This document shows, piece by piece, positions 43,770 to 53,528 of a stretch of DNA of 64,000 bases (positions are counted from its first letter, which is position 1; the number at the start of each line of letters is the position of its first letter). Source of the DNA: Paracoccaceae bacterium (GTDB taxonomy: Bacteria > Pseudomonadota > Alphaproteobacteria > Rhodobacterales > Rhodobacteraceae); NCBI GenBank assembly GCA_002709405.1, contig PAQV01000056.1, positions 1 through 64,000 of the forward strand, written 5' to 3'. Under the pieces are notes generated by a model. It made no database searches, was not told where the DNA came from, and saw nothing but the letters and a program-made list of their open reading frames with translations. The position numbers were made by a program, and so were the translations under genes.

Positions 43770-44357
43770 ATGTACACGCTATACGGCAATCTGGCATCGC
43801 GGGCATTCCGCGTGATGTGGGCGATGGAGGAAATGGGGCTAGACTACACGCTGGTCGATGCCGGGCCGCAAAGCGACGCCGTGCGCGCGGTGTCGCCCCT
43901 GGGCAAGATCCCGGCGCTGGATGTCGACGGCACGATCCTGACCGATTCGGTGGCCATCATGACCTACCTGGCCGACCGCCACGGGGCGCTGACCTATCCG
44001 GCAGGCACCCTGGATCGGGCGCGGCAAGACGGCTTTACCGAGCGGGTGAACGATGAATTCGACGCGCTGCTCTGGATGTCGGCGCGGCACAGTTTCGTCC
44101 TGCCGAAGGAACACCGCGTGCCCGAGGTAAAGCCCTCGTTGAAATGGGAATTCGAGCGCAACCTGGACCGGCTGGCGCAGGAATTCGAGGGCCCTTTCCT
44201 GATGGGCGAGACAATGACGATCCCCGACATCCTTCTGGGCCATTGCCTGGGATGGGCGGTGATGGCGAAACTGCCGGTCGAAAACCCGAAGATCGAGGCC
44301 TATGGCAAGGCGCTGCGCGCGCGCGAGGCCTACAAGGCAGCCCGGGCCAAGGGCTGA
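43770..44357 (+). CDS. Glutathione S-transferase
   Basis: A 195-residue GST: thioredoxin-like N-terminal domain (residues 1-78, with SRAFRVMWAMEE and KIPALDVDG and the TDSVAIMTYL glutathione contact) and a helical C-terminal domain with FLMGETMTIPDILLGHCL. It probably conjugates or binds glutathione; the substrate is unknown. ATG at 43770 has GGAGG close upstream. It is 45 bases behind holA and may be in the same transcript. Confidence 0.88.
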   Translation: MYTLYGNLASRAFRVMWAMEEMGLDYTLVDAGPQSDAVRAVSPLGKIPALDVDGTILTDSVAIMTYLADRHGALTYPAGTLDRARQDGFTERVNDEFDALLWMSARHSFVLPKEHRVPEVKPSLKWEFERNLDRLAQEFEGPFLMGETMTIPDILLGHCLGWAVMAKLPVENPKIEAYGKALRAREAYKAARAKG

Positions 44358-44388
44358 AAGACGGCCATGGGCCGAGGCGCGGAAGGGA

Positions 44389-45585
44389 TCAGTCTTGCGT
44401 TGCCAGCCAGCGCAAGGCCCCCTGCCCCGCCCAGGCCCCGGTGGCCAGGCAGGCGGTCAGAAGGTAGCCGCCGGTCGGGGCTTCCCAGTCCAGCATCTCT
44501 CCGGCGGCGAAGGTGCCGGGGCGCGCGCGCAGCATCAGGCTGTCGTCCAGCCCTGCGCGCTGCAGGCCTCCGGCGGTCGAGATCGCCTCGTCCATCGGGC
44601 GCAATGCCGCTCCGGGGATCGGCAGGGCCTTGATCAGCCCGGCCAGGTCCTGCGGATCGCCTGGCAACGGGCGGGCGCATTCCATCAGAAGGGCCCGCTT
44701 GACCGGGTCAAGCCCAAGCGCCTTGCGCAGGTGGTTCGACAGGCTGGTCTTGCCGCGCGGCCGGGCCAGGCGGGCGGACAGGCTGTCCGCCTCCAGGTCC
44801 GGGGCGAGATCGACGTGCAAGACGGCCCCGTCGCGCAGGCCCCGACTGACCGCGTAGATCCCGCCGCCTTCCAGCCCGCGGGCTGACAGGATGGCCTCGC
44901 CCCGTGACACGAACCGGCCGGCCCGCCAGCAGACCCCCTTGATCGGCTGGCCGAAATGCGGGGCCATGTGCGTGGACCAGGGCACCGACAGGGCGGCATT
45001 GGCCGGGGCAAACGGGGTCAAGGGGGCGCCCTCGCGGGCCAGGACCGGCGCCCAGAGCCCATCGGCCCCAAGGCGCGCCCAACTGGCGCCGCCAGGTGCC
45101 AGGACAGTGACATCGGGGGCAAGGCGGTCCGGGCCAGCCGGCGTGTCGAAGCACAGGGCCTCTCCATCCCATCCCGTCCAGCGCCAACGCGTGCGGATCG
45201 TCACGCCGGCCGCGTCCAACCGGGCCAGCCAGGCCCGCAACAGGGGCGAGGCCTTCATGGCCCGGGGAAAGACCCGCCCGCTGGACCCCGTGAACATTGG
45301 CTGGCCCAGGTCTTCGGCCCAGCGGCGAATGGCGTCGGGGCCGAAGGCGGCGATCATCGGGGCCAGCCACTCGGCGGCCTCGTCATAGGCGGCCAGAAAG
45401 GCGGACGGGTCCTCGTCCTTGGTCAGGTTCAGACCGGATTTCCCGGCCATGAGCAGCTTGCGCCCGACGGATGGCCGGGCCTCGCAGACCACGACAGAGA
45501 CACCCCCCCGGGACAGGATTTCCGCGGCCATCAGCCCGGCCGGGCCGCCGCCGATCACGCAGGCTGTCTTGAGGGGCGTTGTCAT
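44389..45585 (-). CDS. BaiN/YhiN-type flavoprotein
   Basis: A 398-residue FAD protein of the BaiN/TIGR03862 family. The FAD motif VIGGGPAGLMAA sits at about residues 10-21, the KLLMAGKSGLNLT signature near 43-55, and the closing TAGGL, FAAGEMLDWEAPTGGYLL near 335-380. Members are NAD(P)/FAD oxidoreductases of unknown substrate. It is convergent with the GST gene and divergent from the HNH gene. Confidence 0.88.
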   Translation of the reverse strand: MTTPLKTACVIGGGPAGLMAAEILSRGGVSVVVCEARPSVGRKLLMAGKSGLNLTKDEDPSAFLAAYDEAAEWLAPMIAAFGPDAIRRWAEDLGQPMFTGSSGRVFPRAMKASPLLRAWLARLDAAGVTIRTRWRWTGWDGEALCFDTPAGPDRLAPDVTVLAPGGASWARLGADGLWAPVLAREGAPLTPFAPANAALSVPWSTHMAPHFGQPIKGVCWRAGRFVSRGEAILSARGLEGGGIYAVSRGLRDGAVLHVDLAPDLEADSLSARLARPRGKTSLSNHLRKALGLDPVKRALLMECARPLPGDPQDLAGLIKALPIPGAALRPMDEAISTAGGLQRAGLDDSLMLRARPGTFAAGEMLDWEAPTGGYLLTACLATGAWAGQGALRWLATQD

Positions 45586-45645
45586 GGCTTGCCTTTGCTG
45601 GATGCGGCCTCATGTATGGGGCAATCACCGGCGAGGAAAGGGACG

Positions 45646-45939
45646 ATGCGCGATCCGGACTGCCCGCTGTGCGGCCGCCCCATTCCGCCCGAGGCCCGGC
45701 AAAGCCTGCACCACCTGGTGCCGAAGCTGAAGGGGGGCAAGGGCGGGCCGGTCGTCCTGTTGCATCACATCTGCCACCTGGAGATCCACGCCACCCTGAC
45801 CGAGGCCGAACTGGCGACGCAGTACGATACGGTAGAGAAACTGCGCGCACATCCCCGGCTGGCGAAATTCATAGCGTGGGTCGCAAAGCGTCCGCCCGGA
45901 TTTCATTCCAAGGTGCCGGGCCGGCGCCGGAAACGGTGA
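45646..45939 (+). CDS. Small HNH-motif protein
   Basis: A 97-residue protein with a zinc-like CPLCG near the start, LHHLVPK in the middle and HHICHLEIH near residues 40-48, the pattern of an HNH nuclease fold. It has no other domain. Such stand-alone HNH proteins may be nucleases of unknown target. ATG at 45646 with AAAGGGA upstream. Copy F of the 3'-end motif follows its stop after 28 bases. Confidence 0.8.
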   Translation: MRDPDCPLCGRPIPPEARQSLHHLVPKLKGGKGGPVVLLHHICHLEIHATLTEAELATQYDTVEKLRAHPRLAKFIAWVAKRPPGFHSKVPGRRRKR

Positions 45940-45967
45940 CGCTGCGCCAGTGGATGGGGCGGGACCG

Positions 45968-45994
45968 GGGTATTTGAGAAGAGAAAGAAGCAGG
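45968..45994 (+). repeat. 3'-end motif, copy F
   Basis: GGGTATTT, GAG, AAGAGAAAGAAGCAG, 28 bases after the HNH gene stop and in its direction. No facing copy exists on the other side, although the enoyl-CoA hydratase gene converges. Confidence 0.85.
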
Positions 45995-46092
45995 ATCGCT
46001 CGCGCGGCCCGGTCCAAGGCGCGGGGTGGGCGGGTGGGCGCGTCCTTGGAGCGGGGTGCGGGAGCGATCTGGGGCCGGGTGTGGGAACAGGC

Positions 46093-46701
46093 TTATTGGC
46101 AAAGGGCCTTGATCGCGGCGCGGATGTCGGGGGAGGCAGCCACGCTGTCGGCGGCGATGTCGAGGGCGGTGGGGAGCAGCGCGTCGGGCTCGACGATGCG
46201 GTCTATGAGACCGAAGGCCAGGGCTTCGTCGGCGGGGATTTTCTGGCCACCCATCAGGATCAGCTTGGTCCGGGCCGGTCCGATCAGCGCGGCCATCCGC
46301 CCGGGGTCCGAGGGTTGCGGCAGGAAGCCAAGCTTCATCACCGGGTAGAAGACCTTGGCGCTCGGAACGGCCAGCCGGAGATCACAGGCCAGGGCCATGC
46401 CCATGGCCCCTCCTGCCAGGGTGCCGTTGAGTGCGGCGATGCTCAGGCATGGCAGGGCGGCCACCGCGCCCGACAGCCTTTCCCAGATGTCCGAGGTCGC
46501 CAGGCCGGCGCGAGCCTCGTCCAGGTCGGCTCCGGCCGAGAACACCTTGCCGGTGCCGGTCAGGATCACGGCGCGGGCCTCGGTGGCGGCTTCCATGGTG
46601 TCGGCCAGTTCGGTCAGCATGGCCAGGGTCAGGGAATTGGCCTTGTCGGGACGGTCGATGGTGACAGTCCAGATGCCGTCGGTCGTGTCGCAGCGAATCA
46701 T
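46093..46701 (-). CDS. Enoyl-CoA hydratase/isomerase family protein
   Basis: A 202-residue crotonase-fold enzyme, shorter than the usual 255 residues. It shows FSAGADLDE near residues 53-61 and the oxyanion-hole NGTLAGGAMGMALACD near 90-105. One of the two usual catalytic Glu positions appears as Asn/other residues, so it may be an isomerase or a non-hydratase member. ATG at 46701 with GGAG upstream. Confidence 0.85.
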   Translation of the reverse strand: MIRCDTTDGIWTVTIDRPDKANSLTLAMLTELADTMEAATEARAVILTGTGKVFSAGADLDEARAGLATSDIWERLSGAVAALPCLSIAALNGTLAGGAMGMALACDLRLAVPSAKVFYPVMKLGFLPQPSDPGRMAALIGPARTKLILMGGQKIPADEALAFGLIDRIVEPDALLPTALDIAADSVAASPDIRAAIKALCQ

Positions 46702-46953
46702 GGGGGCTCCGGGGATGGGATGCGCGGGAAGGGGCGAGGGCCCCGAGGGACCGGGGACAGAATGCGGCCCGCCCGGGCGATTGCAAGACCCTAGCGGCAA
46801 GCCTGGGTCTCCCGCCGGCCCGGCCCGCCCCATGGCGAGGGGCTGTCACGGCAATGTTCCGTCCGCCCGGCCCGCCGCCCTGGCTGGGCGGTTGACGCCG
46901 CTACCCGTACAACCGACCATACGCCATCCATGAAGGAAGGATCCTTTTTCAAG

Positions 46954-48480
46954 ATGAGACATTTTACAGCCACCTGCGCAGTTTCCGCGCTGATCGCGGC
47001 CGGATTTGCCCAGACCGCCGCCGCCGACATCACCGCCGAAGAGGCCTGGGGATCGCTGCGCGACCTGCTGACCGGGTCGGGCTACGAGGGCACCGCCTCG
47101 GAGACCCGCGAGGGCGACACGCTGGTGGTCGGCGATGCCGTCTTCACCATGCCCGCGACCGCCGCCCAGGGCAGCACCTCCATCGACTTCGGCACCCTGC
47201 GCTTCACCGAGACCGGAGACGGCAGCGTGGCCGTCGAGATGCCCGATGTCATGCCGATCACCTCGGGGTTCACCGATCCGGACACCGGGATCGCGATGTC
47301 GGTTGTCGTCGAGGTGACCCAGAGCGGGGCCGACCTGGTCCTGTCGGGCACGCCCGAGCGCATCACCCAGACCTACACTGCCCAGGCGGTGGACGTGGCG
47401 CTTGCGTCCATCGACGCGCCCGACGATGCCCTGCCCCCCGATGCCATCCGGATGACCATGCAGCTGGCCGGGCTGAGCTCGACCAACACCATCGAGCAGG
47501 GCGATCCGCGACCCATGGCGGGCACCGCCAGCGCCGAGACGGCCAGCTTCGACATGGCCTTTGCCGTGCCGGGCGAAGGCTCGGGCGCGGCCTCGGGCGA
47601 GATCCGGGGGATCAGCTTTGAAGGCACGGCCACCATGCCCATGGACACCTCTGCCGGGGACCTGCACACGCTGATGCAGGCCGGCTACGGCTTTGACGGC
47701 ACCTTTTCGCACCAGGGCGCCTCGATGACCCTGACCGGAGAGGAAGAGGGCAGCACCTTCCAGGCGGACACCGGGGCGGCCTCGGGCACGTTCGACATGG
47801 CGATGAGCGGCGAGTCGCTGAGCTACACGGCCAGCCAGACGGCCGTGACCATTGCCGCGATGCTGTCGGACCTGCCCTTCCCGCTGTCGATCCAGGCCCA
47901 GGCGCTGGATGCGGGCGTGACCCTGCCGGTGGCCAAGTCGGACGAGGCCGAGGAGTTCTCTCTGCTGGTGAACCTGCAGGACTTCGAGATGTCGGACATG
48001 GTCTGGGCCCTGCTCGACCCGCAATCCGTGCTGCCCCGCGACCCGGCGAAGCTGCTGGTGGATCTCAGCGGCAAGGCCAAGGTCTTCTTCAACCTGCTGG
48101 ACCCGCAATCGACCGAAGCGCTGGCCGCATCAGGTGATGCCCCGGGTGAGCTGGAAGCGCTCGACATTAACGCGGTCGAGCTGAAACTGGCCGGGGCCGA
48201 GCTGAACGGGTCCGGGGCCTTCACCTTCGACAACACCGACCTGGCCACCTTCGGCGGGTTTCCCAAGCCCACCGGGGCGCTGGAACTGCACCTGGCCGGG
48301 GGCAACGCCCTGTTGGAGAAGCTGGCCCAGATGGGGATGATCGGGCCGCAGGAAGCCGGGGTCGCGCGGATGATGATGGGCATGCTGGCCGTGCCGGGTG
48401 ACGCGCCGGACACCCTGAACTCCAAGCTGGAGATCAACGCCGAGGGCCACATCCTGGCCAACGGTCAGCGCATTCAGTAG
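46954..48480 (+). CDS. DUF2125 family exported protein
   Basis: A 508-residue periplasmic protein of the DUF2125 family found in Alphaproteobacteria. Signal peptide residues 1-24 ending in AAA. The mature chain is a long run of beta-type repeats rich in Gly, Ala, Asp and Thr, suggesting an elongated beta structure. Function unknown. ATG at 46954 is chosen because it directly opens the signal peptide, though GGAAGGA is 12 bases away; ATG 46930 is an alternative. Confidence 0.85.
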   Translation: MRHFTATCAVSALIAAGFAQTAAADITAEEAWGSLRDLLTGSGYEGTASETREGDTLVVGDAVFTMPATAAQGSTSIDFGTLRFTETGDGSVAVEMPDVMPITSGFTDPDTGIAMSVVVEVTQSGADLVLSGTPERITQTYTAQAVDVALASIDAPDDALPPDAIRMTMQLAGLSSTNTIEQGDPRPMAGTASAETASFDMAFAVPGEGSGAASGEIRGISFEGTATMPMDTSAGDLHTLMQAGYGFDGTFSHQGASMTLTGEEEGSTFQADTGAASGTFDMAMSGESLSYTASQTAVTIAAMLSDLPFPLSIQAQALDAGVTLPVAKSDEAEEFSLLVNLQDFEMSDMVWALLDPQSVLPRDPAKLLVDLSGKAKVFFNLLDPQSTEALAASGDAPGELEALDINAVELKLAGAELNGSGAFTFDNTDLATFGGFPKPTGALELHLAGGNALLEKLAQMGMIGPQEAGVARMMMGMLAVPGDAPDTLNSKLEINAEGHILANGQRIQ

Positions 48481-48497
48481 GCACCAGAGCAACGACA

Positions 48498-48528
48498 GGG
48501 GCCGCCGCGCATCCGGGCGGCCCCGTTT
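48498..48528 (+). terminator. Hairpin after the DUF2125 gene
   Basis: GGGGCCGCC (48498-48506) pairs with GGCGGCCCC (48516-48524), followed by GTTT. It is 18 bases past the stop, a plausible intrinsic terminator with a short T-tract. Confidence 0.6.
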
Positions 48529-48732
48529 CGGCCGGACCCGCGCCAACCGGGCGGCGCGGATCTTGCGGCAGGGCGCCGGACGGGCTACCTGACGCAAGGG
48601 GCCGGTTCGGGACCGGCGGACGTACCCGCAAGGCGTGCCCCCCGGTTGACGGCCCCGAAACGACGAGCTCCGGACGACCAGAAACGGGCCGCGCTTGGCC
48701 CCCTGTAAAGAAAAGACCGTTATAGACGCGCC

Positions 48733-50079
48733 ATGACCCAGGATCTTGCCACATTCGCCCATGCCCTTCTGGACGCCGCCCGCAAGGCCGGGGCCGAGGC
48801 TGCCGACACCCTGGCCATCGAGGGCCGGTCGGTGTCCATCGACGTGCGCGAGGGCGTGCTGGAACAGGCCGAACGGTCGGAAAGCGTCGACCTGGGCCTG
48901 CGGGTCCTGGTGGGGCGGAAACAGGCGATCGTGTCGGCCTCGGACACCCGGCCCCAGACGCTGGCCATGATGGCCGAACGGGCCGTGGCCATGGCCCGCG
49001 AAGCGCCCGACGATCCCTATTGCGGCCTGGCAGAACCGGGCGAGCTGGCCTCTGACCTGGATGCCTCGGCTCTGGACCTGGCCGACCCAGCCCCCGAACC
49101 CGCGCCCGAGACCCTGCGCGACATGGCCCTGGAAGCCGAGGCCGCCGCCAAGGCCATCGAGGGCGTCAGCCAGGTGCAATCGGCCGGCGGGCATTACGGC
49201 ATGAACCGGGTCCACCTGGCCGCGACCAACGGCTTTTCGGCCGGATACACGCGCACGGCGACCTCGGTGTCCTGCGTGGCCATCGCCGGGACCGGCAGCG
49301 GGATGGAGCGCGAATACGACGGCGACAGCCGCACCTTTGCCGCCGACCTGCGGGCCCCGGACGAGATCGGGCGCATCGCCGGGGAACGCGCGGTGGCCGC
49401 CCTGAACGCCCGCCAGCCGGCCACCGGCACCTACCCGGTGCTGTTCGACGAACGCATTTCCAGCTCGCTGGTCGGGCACCTGCTGGCGGCGATCAACGGG
49501 GCCTCGGTCGCGCGCGGGTCGTCCTGGCTGATGGACGGGCTGGACACCCAGGTCCTGCCCGACACGCTGTCGCTGATCGAAGACCCCCACCGCCCGCGCA
49601 TCGGCGGCTCGCGCCCCTTCGATGCCGAGGGCCTGCCCACCCAGCGCCGGGCCATCGTCGACAAGGGCGTGTTGACCGGCTGGACGCTGGACCTGGCCTC
49701 GGCCCGCAAGCTGGGGCTGGCCTCGACCGGCAATGCCACGCGGGGGCCGTCCTCGCCCCCTTCGCCGTCGAACTGGAACATCGAACTGACGCCCGGCACG
49801 CAAACCCGCGCAGACCTGGTCCGCGACATGGGCACCGGGCTGCTCGTGACCTCGATGATCGGGGCGACCATCAACCCCAATACCGGCGATTACAGCCGGG
49901 GGGCCTCGGGGTTCTGGGTGGAAAACGGCGAAATCGCCTTTGCCGTCAACGAATGCACCATCGCGGGCAACCTGCGCGACATGCTGCTGCGCATCCAGCC
50001 CGCCAACGACGCCCGGGGCTATCTCAGCCGCGTGGTGCCCTCGCTGCTGATCGACGGGATGACCCTTGCCGGCAGCTGA
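48733..50079 (+). CDS. pmbA: PmbA/TldE metalloprotease subunit
   Basis: A 448-residue TldD/PmbA family protein, the partner of TldD in a heterodimeric protease that matures peptides such as microcins and degrades antitoxins. The C-terminal half contains the family SSWLMDG, GLASTGNATRGPSSPPSPSNW segments and GASGFWVENGEI. PmbA itself lacks the HExxH metal site, which is on TldD; that gene is not in this window. It overlaps the next gene by 14 bases. Confidence 0.9.
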   Translation: MTQDLATFAHALLDAARKAGAEAADTLAIEGRSVSIDVREGVLEQAERSESVDLGLRVLVGRKQAIVSASDTRPQTLAMMAERAVAMAREAPDDPYCGLAEPGELASDLDASALDLADPAPEPAPETLRDMALEAEAAAKAIEGVSQVQSAGGHYGMNRVHLAATNGFSAGYTRTATSVSCVAIAGTGSGMEREYDGDSRTFAADLRAPDEIGRIAGERAVAALNARQPATGTYPVLFDERISSSLVGHLLAAINGASVARGSSWLMDGLDTQVLPDTLSLIEDPHRPRIGGSRPFDAEGLPTQRRAIVDKGVLTGWTLDLASARKLGLASTGNATRGPSSPPSPSNWNIELTPGTQTRADLVRDMGTGLLVTSMIGATINPNTGDYSRGASGFWVENGEIAFAVNECTIAGNLRDMLLRIQPANDARGYLSRVVPSLLIDGMTLAGS

Positions 50080-50845
50080 CCTGGAGCTTCTGATCCGGGC
50101 CGCCCGGGCGGCCGGCGATGTCGCGCGGCGCTTTTCCGGCCCGACGGCCAAGCGCTGGGACAAGCCCGACGGGGCGGGCCCGGTGACCGAAGCCGACCTG
50201 GCCGTCAACGACACCCTGGCCGCGATCCTGCGCCCGGCCCGACCCGGCTATGGCTGGCTGTCCGAGGAAAGCCCCGACAGCACCGACCGGCTGGGGGCCG
50301 AGCATGTCTTTGTCGTCGATCCCATCGACGGCACCCGCAGCTTCATGGAAGGCTCGGACACCTGGGCCCACGCCCTGGCCGTCGTGCACCAGGGCCAGGT
50401 CATTGCCGGGGTGATCTACCTGCCCATGAAGGACAAGCTTTACGCCGCCGCCCTTGGCGAGGGGGCCACGCTGAACGGCGGCCACATCGCGCCCAGCCCG
50501 CGCGACACCCTGGACGGGGCCGAGGTACTGGCTGCGCGCCCCGCCATGGAGCCCCGGCACTGGCCCGGGGGCGTGCCTCCGGTCAAGCGGGTCTACCGGG
50601 CCTCGCTGGCCTATCGGATGGCCACCGTGGCCGAAGGCCGGTTCGACGCCATGCTGACCCTGCGCCGCAGCTGGGAATGGGACGTGGCCGCCGGCGAGCT
50701 GATCCTGCGCGAGGCCGGCGCCCGCGTGACCGACCGCAGCGGCCAGCCCCTGCGTTTCAACAATGCCGAACCTCTGGTCGACGGGGTGGTCGCGGGGGGA
50801 AACCTTGTCCATGCCGGCCTGCTGGACCACCTTGCGGGAACATGA
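50066..50845 (+). CDS. Inositol-monophosphatase family phosphatase
   Basis: A 259-residue Mg-dependent phosphatase of the IMPase/CysQ fold, with the metal motifs EES (near 72-74), DPIDGTRSF near 87-95 and WEWDVAAGE near 209-217. The substrate could be 3'-phosphoadenosine 5'-phosphate (CysQ) or inositol phosphate. It begins at TTG 50066 inside pmbA. It is the second gene in the run to lpxK. Confidence 0.88.
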   Translation: MPAADLELLIRAARAAGDVARRFSGPTAKRWDKPDGAGPVTEADLAVNDTLAAILRPARPGYGWLSEESPDSTDRLGAEHVFVVDPIDGTRSFMEGSDTWAHALAVVHQGQVIAGVIYLPMKDKLYAAALGEGATLNGGHIAPSPRDTLDGAEVLAARPAMEPRHWPGGVPPVKRVYRASLAYRMATVAEGRFDAMLTLRRSWEWDVAAGELILREAGARVTDRSGQPLRFNNAEPLVDGVVAGGNLVHAGLLDHLAGT

Positions 50846-50929
50846 CGCGCCCGGTCCGGCCCGGCCCGCCTTGACCTGCGCGCGCCCATCCGTAGGTTCG
50901 CCGCACTCGCTATGCAAAGGGAGGCCACC

Positions 50930-51172
50930 ATGGCCCAACGCCTGCACCTCGTCTTCGGCGGAGAACTGACCGACCCCTCCAAGACGGCCTTCAAGGATGT
51001 CGACGATATCCACGTGGTCGGGATCTTCCCCGATTACCAGACCGCCTATGATGCCTGGAAGGCCGAGGCTCAGCGCACGGTCGACAATGCCCACATGCGC
51101 TATTTCATTGCCCACCTGCACCGGCTGCGCGACGAAGAGGCCGAAGCCTCCTCGACCGAGGAGCTGAGCTGA
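50930..51172 (+). CDS. DUF4170 family protein
   Basis: An 80-residue protein of DUF4170 (HLVFGGEL, VVGIFPDYQTAYDAWKA, RYFIAHLHRL). Function unknown; in this group it is regularly next to waaA and lpxK, which hints at a link with lipid A synthesis. ATG at 50930 has GGGAGG upstream. It sits 84 bases after the phosphatase gene and 4 bases before the next gene. Confidence 0.88.
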   Translation: MAQRLHLVFGGELTDPSKTAFKDVDDIHVVGIFPDYQTAYDAWKAEAQRTVDNAHMRYFIAHLHRLRDEEAEASSTEELS

Positions 51173-51176
51173 ACCC

Positions 51177-52418
51177 TTGATCCGGCCGCTCAGCCTGACG
51201 GCGTACCGGGCCCTGTCGGCCCGCAAGCCCCCGACCGGCATCGCGGTGGCCGGACCGCGCCCCGACCGACCGGTGATCTGGTTCCATGCTACCACCGACC
51301 TGCGCGCGGCCGCCCTTCTGGACCTGGCCGACCGCCTGCAATCCAACCGGCCCGAGCTTCCGGTGTTGCTGACCTTCGACCGGCGCGAGCTGACCGGGCC
51401 GCGCCCGGCCAGCCACCAGGGCAATGTCTATGAAATCCCCCTGGACGGAGACCATCCCGGCGCCGTGACAGAGTTCCTCGACCACTGGCGCCCGGCGGTC
51501 GGGCTGTGGACCGGCGGCAACCTGATGCCCAACCTGCTGTCGACGGCCGATGCGCGCGGCGTGCCCCTGATCCTGGCCGATATCGACGAATCCGGCCTGG
51601 GCCGCGAGGTCCTGCCCTGGCTGCCGGATGCCGAGCGGGCGGTGCTGCGGGTCTTTCGCCGGGTCTTCGCGCTCGACATCGCGACCTTTACACGGTTGCA
51701 ACGGATCGGGTTGCCGTCCGACAGCCTGCAAGTCGCGCCCCGCCTGCAGGACAGCCTCGCCCCGCCCCCCTACCCCGAGGAAGAGCTGACCGAAACCGGA
51801 GAGACCCTCGCCGGCCGCCCGGTCTGGTTCGCCGCCGGCCTGTGCGCCTCCGAGGCCGTGGGCCTGCTGACCGCCCATCGCCAGACGGTCCGGCTTGCCC
51901 ATCGGCTGCTGCTTGTGATCACACCGGCGGACGGGTTCGACCGGTCCACGCTGCATGCCCTCTTGGACGGTGCCGGCCTGCGCTATGCCGACTGGGACCC
52001 GGGCGATCCGATCGACGAATTCGCCCAGGTGCTGGTCGCCTGCGATCCCGACAGCCCTGCGCTCTGGTTCCGGCTGGCCCCGATCAGCATCATGGGTGGC
52101 ACGCTCAGCGCCGACGAAGACCCCACCATCCATCCGTTCATCCCCGCCGCCCTTGGCTCGGCCATCCTGCACGGCAGCCACACCGGCCCTTTCGCCGCCA
52201 GCTACGAACGACTGGCCCAGGCCGGAGGCACACAGCTGGTCCGTGGTGCCCAACACCTGGGCGATGTGGTGCTGCGCCTGATCCAGCCCGAGGAATCGGC
52301 CCGTATGGCCCTGGCGGGCTGGGACGTCGTGACCGAGGGCGCCTGGCTGGTCGATCGCCTGTCCGACCTGGTCCAGGACTTCTACGACAAGACCGAGACC
52401 GCCGATGAAACCGCCTGA
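51177..52418 (+). CDS. Divergent Kdo transferase (WaaA/KdtA-like)
   Basis: A 413-residue protein with the GT30 layout, N-terminal domain opening RPVIWFHA (about 31-38) and a C-terminal nucleotide-sugar half. WaaA transfers Kdo from CMP-Kdo to lipid A. Two usual landmarks are altered: the SVGE-type loop that carries the catalytic Glu reads ATTDLRA here, and the GGHNPLEPA-type motif is replaced by [13 protein letters not shown]. So it may be a paralogue with a changed or lost activity. Start at TTG 51177; position in front of lpxK supports a lipid A role. Confidence 0.75.
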   Translation: MIRPLSLTAYRALSARKPPTGIAVAGPRPDRPVIWFHATTDLRAAALLDLADRLQSNRPELPVLLTFDRRELTGPRPASHQGNVYEIPLDGDHPGAVTEFLDHWRPAVGLWTGGNLMPNLLSTADARGVPLILADIDESGLGREVLPWLPDAERAVLRVFRRVFALDIATFTRLQRIGLPSDSLQVAPRLQDSLAPPPYPEEELTETGETLAGRPVWFAAGLCASEAVGLLTAHRQTVRLAHRLLLVITPADGFDRSTLHALLDGAGLRYADWDPGDPIDEFAQVLVACDPDSPALWFRLAPISIMGGTLSADEDPTIHPFIPAALGSAILHGSHTGPFAASYERLAQAGGTQLVRGAQHLGDVVLRLIQPEESARMALAGWDVVTEGAWLVDRLSDLVQDFYDKTETADETA

Positions 52419-53406
52419 TTTCTGGACAAACGACCCCGCCCGCCCCGGCGCCCTGGCCCGCCTGCTGTCACCGCTGGGACGGATCTATGCAGGGGCCACC
52501 GCCCGCCGGCTGGCCCGCGACCCCGGCCTGCGCCTGGGCGTGCCCGTGATCTGCGTCGGCAACCTGAACGCCGGCGGAACGGGCAAGACGCCCACCGTCA
52601 TCTGGCTGATCGACGCCCTCGCCCGGCTTCACCACCGGCCCGTCGTCGTCACCCGCGGCCACGGCGGGTCGCTGGAAGGGCCGGTGCTCGTGGACCCCTC
52701 CCGCCACGACGCGGCCCAGATCGGAGACGAAGCCCTGCTGCTCGCCGCCTTTGCAGAGGTCATCGTCGCCCGCGACCGGGCCGCCGGAGGCCAGCTGGCC
52801 GAACAGACCGGCGCGACAGTGATCCTGCTGGACGACGGCTTCCAGAACCCGGGCCTTCAGAAGGACCTGTCGCTTGTGGTGGTCGATGCGGAAACAGGCT
52901 TTGGCAACGGGCTGTGCCTGCCCGCCGGCCCCTTGCGCGAACCCGTGGGCACCGGACTGCCCCGCGCCGATGCGGTCCTGTCGCTCGGCCCGGCCCCGGC
53001 GCAGGCCCGGTTCGCCGAACGCTGGGGTCACAATATCCCGTGCCCACAGCTCACCGGCCAGCTCGTCCCCCTGAACACCGGCATGGACTGGTCCACCACC
53101 CGAGCCCTCGCCTTTGCCGGCATCGGCCGGCCCGAGAAGTTCTTTGCCACGCTGCGAGGCCTCGGAGCCGACCTTGTCCGCACCGAAGCGTTGGACGACC
53201 ACCAACCGCTCGGCCCGGCCCTTCTCGGACGGCTCGAACAGGATGCGATGTCGCTTGGTGCCCAGTTGGTGACAACCGAAAAGGACGCCGTTCGACTGCC
53301 CAGAGAGTTTCGGTTCAAGGTAATCACACTGCCGGTGCGCCTGATTATCGACAAGCCAGACTGGCTCGAGTCTCGCCTGGCCGAGGTCACGCCACAACCG
53401 CGCTAG
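52405..53406 (+). CDS. lpxK: Tetraacyldisaccharide 4'-kinase LpxK
   Basis: A 333-residue membrane-associated kinase that adds the 4'-phosphate of lipid A. The P-loop is [10 protein letters not shown] near residues 56-65, followed by VTRGHGG and the DDGFQN catalytic segment near 142-147. It overlaps the previous gene by 14 bases. Two facing 3'-end motifs follow. Confidence 0.92.
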   Translation: MKPPDFWTNDPARPGALARLLSPLGRIYAGATARRLARDPGLRLGVPVICVGNLNAGGTGKTPTVIWLIDALARLHHRPVVVTRGHGGSLEGPVLVDPSRHDAAQIGDEALLLAAFAEVIVARDRAAGGQLAEQTGATVILLDDGFQNPGLQKDLSLVVVDAETGFGNGLCLPAGPLREPVGTGLPRADAVLSLGPAPAQARFAERWGHNIPCPQLTGQLVPLNTGMDWSTTRALAFAGIGRPEKFFATLRGLGADLVRTEALDDHQPLGPALLGRLEQDAMSLGAQLVTTEKDAVRLPREFRFKVITLPVRLIIDKPDWLESRLAEVTPQPR

Positions 53407-53425
53407 CGCGCGATGCCTTCGGCGA

Positions 53426-53449
53426 GGGTATTTGCAAAGAGAAAGAAGC
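53426..53449 (+). repeat. 3'-end motif, copy G
   Basis: GGGTATTT, GC, AAAGAGAAAGAAGC, 19 bases after the lpxK stop and in its direction. The final AG of the motif is replaced by CA here. Confidence 0.82.
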
Positions 53450-53463
53450 CAAAGTCTGCCCTG

Positions 53464-53489
53464 CTGCTTCTTTCTCTTTCTAAATACCC
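53464..53489 (-). repeat. 3'-end motif, copy H
   Basis: Minus-strand copy 39 bases past the CaiB-family stop and in its direction. With copy G it forms an inverted pair only 14 bases apart between convergent genes, giving a long hairpin on either transcript. Confidence 0.85.
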
Positions 53490-53528
53490 AAAACGGAACA
53501 TTGCCGCCCGCGCCCGGTCGGGGGGGGG

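Noticed and set aside
48700-48732. GTAAAGAAAAGACCG before pmbA as a tenth 3'-end motif
   Set aside because: It lacks GGGTATTT and the GAAGCAG end and precedes a gene rather than following one.
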